This document shows, piece by piece, positions 20,501-21,905 of a stretch of DNA of 21,905 nt. Below the pieces are notes generated by a model. It made no database searches. It was not told the DNA's origin and saw only the letters and a program-made list of their open reading frames with translations. Each line of letters opens with the position of its first letter. The stretch's first letter is position 1. A program made the translations under genes and the position numbers. The stretch comes from Rodentolepis nana (taxonomy: Eukaryota > Platyhelminthes > Cestoda > Cyclophyllidea > Hymenolepididae), in assembly GCA_900617975.1 (NCBI GenBank), contig UZAE01000520.1, forward strand, positions 1-21,905, in the 5' to 3' direction.

Positions 20501-20593
20501 CAGTCCAAGAGAACACGGACAAGCAATAGTGAGTACATTTACAGCCACACGGAAGGCATGATCCAACACTGCACCCGTCAATGAGCACTCGGG
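11463..20593 (-). CDS. ATP7: Copper-transporting P1B-type ATPase (ATP7A/ATP7B-like), C-terminal part, nine exons
   Basis: ATP-driven Cu(I) pump of the secretory pathway or plasma membrane. Exons in gene order: 20593-20408, 18549-18454, 18291-18100, 17353-17125, 15696-15404, 14153-14069, 12457-12146, 12070-11616 and 11519-11463, totalling 1905 nt (634 aa plus stop) with compatible phases throughout. Visible motifs: TM6 with CPC; DKTGT with the phosphorylated Asp; the ATP-binding pair E....H in ESSDQHP; nucleotide-loop GYG in [27 protein letters not shown]7 FYN and TM8 MATSS for copper coordination. All catalytic residues are present. The N-terminal metal-binding domains, TM1-5 and actuator TGE lie outside the window. 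A 104-residue insertion splits the P domain. The C-terminal tail is short and ends VMSL, compatible with a class II PDZ ligand; human ATP7A ends in DTAL. The ATP7A/B ortholog is confident. Which vertebrate paralogue is closer is not a meaningful question here. Confidence 0.97.
11616..12070 (-). CDS. ATP7: Copper ATPase exon h: GDGINDSP hinge, TM7 and TM8
   Basis: 455 nt, phase 1 in, phase 0 out. [20 protein letters not shown] binds Mg2+ and closes the P domain. TM7 ([19 protein letters not shown]) supplies the YN copper ligands and TM8 ([14 protein letters not shown]) the M..SS ligands. A cytosolic tail [20 protein letters not shown] follows, with a dileucine in VRLLSNSG. The acceptor is TTTTAACAG and the donor is CAG|GTAGTT. 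Retaining the next intron would add 16 residues before a stop codon. Confidence 0.98.
12146..12457 (-). CDS. ATP7: Copper ATPase exon g: 104-residue P-domain insertion, symmetric phase 1-1
   Basis: 312 nt, open throughout in the single frame allowed by exon f. The acceptor is TTTTAATAG|GTCATG; the donor is AAACGCG|GTAGTAG. The product is hydrophilic. It begins with SKSPERTP, then has two NSSS repeats (NSSSVAF and NSSSPAY), an acidic block [10 protein letters not shown], and a basic, aromatic C-terminal third ([21 protein letters not shown]). ATP7A and ATP7B have nothing comparable here. Because the exon has a length divisible by three and equal phases, skipping it keeps the frame, so it may be a cassette exon. 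That it is coding is inferred from phase, open frame and splice sites. Confidence 0.78.
13247..13568 (+). repeat. Retroposon family copy R4 (best-preserved, with 12 bp target-site duplication)
   Basis: 322 bp reference copy. It starts GGGGTGTGCGATAGACTTAC, then CTCCACGTGGTGCACC and TTAATCGGCAGTTGACTTC, followed by a pyrimidine-rich middle, GAAGTCAACTAAAGGGC, CGCCTGCCATTTG and an A/T-rich end TATAAATAA. The perfect direct repeat AGTTAGTTACAT flanks it at 13235-13246 and 13569-13580. Size, variable-length duplication and an A-rich 3' end suggest a non-autonomous retroposon (SINE-like). No protein of its own is evident, and I see no convincing tRNA-type A and B boxes. Confidence 0.95.
13710..14018 (+). 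repeat. Retroposon family copy R5 with 13 bp target-site duplication
   Basis: 309 bp copy flanked by TTTACAAAATATG (13697-13709) and TTTATAAAATATG (14019-14031). CACGTG has become CATGTG, as expected from CpG decay, and one inverted-repeat arm has a substitution. It lies only 37 nt (beyond its duplication) from the exon f donor, antisense to the ATPase gene. Confidence 0.94.
14069..14153 (-). CDS. ATP7: Copper ATPase exon f: P-domain helix (small exon)
   Basis: 85 nt, phase 0 in, phase 1 out. It reads [20 protein letters not shown] and ends QIQNRRTK plus one base. It aligns with human [23 protein letters not shown]. Too short for an ORF scan, but it fits both neighbours in frame. The acceptor is TAACTAG and the donor is GTATGT. 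Confidence 0.95.
14154..15403 (-). other. ATPase intron e-f
   Basis: 1250 bp of AT-rich intron. No repeat copy and no additional exon recognised. Confidence 0.75.
15404..15696 (-). CDS. ATP7: Copper ATPase exon e: end of N domain, start of P domain
   Basis: 293 nt, phase 1 in, phase 0 out. It holds [19 protein letters not shown], then [20 protein letters not shown] and the P-domain hinge motif ALLTGDN. The acceptor TTTTTTGTTTGCAG has a good pyrimidine tract; the donor is AAG|GTATGA. Confidence 0.97.
15697..17124 (-). other. ATPase intron d-e, hosting one retroposon
   Basis: 1428 bp intron with R6 near its 3' (left) end. The remainder is AT-rich and shows no exon. The minus frame 15887-16096 is inside the repeat. 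Confidence 0.75.
15836..16145 (+). repeat. Retroposon family copy R6 with 15 bp target-site duplication
   Basis: 310 bp copy with the intact GGGGTGTGCGATAGACTAACC start. It is flanked by AATGTTTGCAAATAC (15821-15835) and AATGTTTGTAAATGC (16146-16160), two mismatches. It has the AAATCGACAG variant of R2. On the opposite strand the splice-donor-like GGAGGTAAGT has decayed to GGAGGTTAGT. Confidence 0.94.
17125..17353 (-). CDS. ATP7: Copper ATPase exon d: N-domain GxG loop and variable linker
   Basis: 229 nt, phase 0 in, phase 1 out. [17 protein letters not shown] carries the nucleotide-loop glycines. A Pro/Asp/Glu-rich linker follows ([13 protein letters not shown] onward) and is not conserved in the family. 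The acceptor is TATTAAG and the donor is GTATGT. Confidence 0.95.
17354..18099 (-). other. ATPase intron c-d
   Basis: 746 bp, AT-rich. No repeat or extra exon seen. Confidence 0.75.
18100..18291 (-). CDS. ATP7: Copper ATPase exon c: nucleotide-binding domain, HP motif
   Basis: 64 codons, phase 0 at both ends. The line [20 protein letters not shown] corresponds to the SEHPL region. The Glu and His five residues apart match E1064/H1069 of human ATP7B, which hold ATP. The donor AGG|GTTCGT is weak. A second GT four bases further (exon ending at 18096) would shift the frame, so the weak site was chosen because it joins to the PGYGMSC exon in frame. Confidence 0.93.
18454..18549 (-). CDS. ATP7: Copper ATPase exon b: phosphorylation site
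   Basis: 32 codons, phase 0 at both ends. [20 protein letters not shown] holds the invariant DKTGT, whose Asp forms the aspartyl-phosphate intermediate. The acceptor is GGTTTAAG and the donor is the consensus GTAAGT. Confidence 0.96.
18550..20407 (-). other. ATPase intron a-b
   Basis: 1858 bp, the longest visible intron. It has a 9-base C run in a C-rich patch (19454-19469). No retroposon of this family is present. The minus frame 19263-19445 has no recognisable domain. Confidence 0.75.
20408..20593 (-). CDS. ATP7: Copper ATPase exon a: TM6 and CPC motif
   Basis: 62 codons, phase 0 at both ends. It begins [14 protein letters not shown] and continues through [20 protein letters not shown] to [15 protein letters not shown]. 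The CPC pair sits in TM6 and binds copper during transport. The acceptor is TTACTCCTAG. Two donors compete: GTAAGG, whose exon would end at 20413, and GTACCA, whose exon ends at 20408. Only the latter keeps frame and gives [16 protein letters not shown], matching the spacing in human ATP7B. Confidence 0.95.
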
Positions 20594-21555
20594 CTAGGAG
20601 TAAAATTACGAAACAATGTAAACGATGTGAAGACAAAAGTTAATCAGACAAAGGCGTCATACGAAGGCCAAAATCATAAGCGTATTTGCGGTGGATGCAT
20701 TGGGGTTTCTAAATATGGGGGCACCTAAGCTTTCAATCACGAATCAAGATGGGTATTGGAATATACACACAAGTTTAATGGGATTTAGAAACAATCACTT
20801 TTAATAAATCCGGTCTACGTAAATCTGAATTACTATAATGAAAGTCAATAAAAGCATTAACGTGCCAAAATTTGTGCACATCAATACTTTAAAGGTGTAT
20901 TTAAGTTGTAACAATTAGGAAAGCTTAAATATATTGTTACAAGTCATATTGCCGGATATGCTAACGACTCGCTTCAGAACCAAGCGAAATTGTTAGCTTA
21001 GGATTTCAATCAAAAGAATAGTGAACTCGAAGCAATCTTCAACAAGTTCTAAGAATCTCGTGGCACTTCCAATTATTTGACAAAGTTCCTGATGATTCTT
21101 AGACCCTTAACGCCCTGTAGGATCGCGTATTGTCCTCTTTCAAAATAAGCTCTTTTGATACTAGTCTCGTAACAGAAGGGAAAATAGTAGGAAAAAATTT
21201 TTCAAGCACAAAAGGTTAAAGGGTTAACAATTTATGGGGAAACAAAAGGCTACTCATTATCGTGCATTTTCTAAAAGTTACATACACCCCGACACCCTTT
21301 GGATAGGTAGAAGACTTTCTGCTTATTTTCAAGTACGAGTGGCAACTATCCTATCCCCCAATCGTGCCAAATCCAAAATCAATTTCAACAGCTAAATGAT
21401 ACGCATAGCTCTACTACTACGACACGTCAGTGTTCTGTGGTTATAATAGAAGGCGGAGAACTTAACAAGAGTGCTCCATCCTACGTCGGTAACAGTTCCA
21501 TAAGTAAATTAGTAATTTCTACGAACAAAAATCAGGTAAGTTAAATTAAAATTGA
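20594..21555 (-). other. Probable ATPase intron upstream of exon a
   Basis: The preceding exon should encode TM4-TM5 (FSGYFVPF type). I found no such segment on the minus strand here, so this stretch is most simply intron running off the window. Confidence 0.6.
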
Positions 21556-21849
21556 GGGGTGTGCAATAGACTTACCTCCACGTGGTGCACCCTCCCCAAC
21601 GTATACTCATACGGCAAAACAAGTCTATAAACCGGCAGTTGACTTCTAACTTCAAACCACTATGACCCCACTGTGTGTCTTATTCCACCACCTCCACAGT
21701 ACTCACCTCACCTTACCTTTTTTCTCTACCTTTGTGTCTGTCTGCCTCTTTTACATCTGTGAATCGCTCTTCTGTTCCCACCCCATCCGAAGTCAGCTAA
21801 ATGGCTAATGATATCTATCAAAACCCCTGCCATTTGAAATAAAATAAAT
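21556..21849 (+). repeat. Retroposon family copy R7 (internally deleted)
   Basis: Starts GGGGTGTGCAATAGACTTAC with intact CCACGTGG and AAACCGGCAGTTGACTTC. It lacks ~45 bp of the 3' middle part (the CACTTTGATGTTCCT..TGTGAAGC segment), jumping from GTTCCCACCCCAT to CCGAAGTCAGCTAA. It ends GCCTGCCATTTGAAATAAAATAAA. No clear target-site duplication is visible. Confidence 0.92.
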
Positions 21850-21905
21850 ATTCAAAAATACGCGACAATGAGTTAGTACAATTTGAAGTAATTTATTAAG
21901 AATAA

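Noticed and set aside
20594..21555. An additional upstream ATPase exon (TM4-TM5).
   Set aside because: No minus-strand segment here resembles the expected helices or their flanking motifs.

Overview
The window looks like nuclear DNA from an invertebrate animal: it is AT-rich, its genes are split by GT-AG introns, and it carries interspersed short retroposons. A flatworm would fit the overall style, but nothing in the sequence fixes the taxon. Two genes are certain: a duplicated ribosomal stalk protein P1 (RPLP1) gene and the 3' half of an ATP7-type copper-transporting P1B ATPase.

Layout. 1-8367 is essentially gene-free: AT-rich sequence with three copies of a ~300 bp retroposon (R1-R3), a long C/CA tract and a small tandem duplication. 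8404-9995 is a near-perfect inverted duplication. Two intact two-exon RPLP1 genes encoding the same 118-residue protein sit head to head, with arms of ~663 bp around a ~266 bp unique AT-rich spacer. 9996-11462 is the convergent intergenic gap. 11463-20593 (minus strand) holds nine consecutive 3' exons of the copper ATPase, whose phases all join cleanly (634 codons plus stop). The first begins just before TM6 with its CPC copper motif and the last carries the stop codon. The 5' exons (metal-binding domains, first membrane helices, actuator domain) lie beyond the right edge. Introns hold retroposon copies R4-R6, and R7 lies upstream of the first visible exon.

The most notable points are: (i) a 312 bp phase 1-1 exon that inserts 104 hydrophilic, Ser/Asp-rich then Arg-rich residues into the ATPase P domain, between the TGDN and GDGIND motifs, where ATP7A/B has only a short linker; (ii) the palindromic RPLP1 pair, whose P1 protein lacks the usual FWP motif; (iii) seven copies of one retroposon family, all on the plus strand. 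Four copies have 12-15 bp target-site duplications. The family has conserved internal inverted repeats, a CCACGTGG palindrome and, on the opposite strand, a near-perfect splice donor plus a conserved ATG reading frame.

The two genes are functionally unrelated: P1 is part of the ribosomal stalk, and the ATPase pumps Cu(I) into the secretory pathway or out of the cell.
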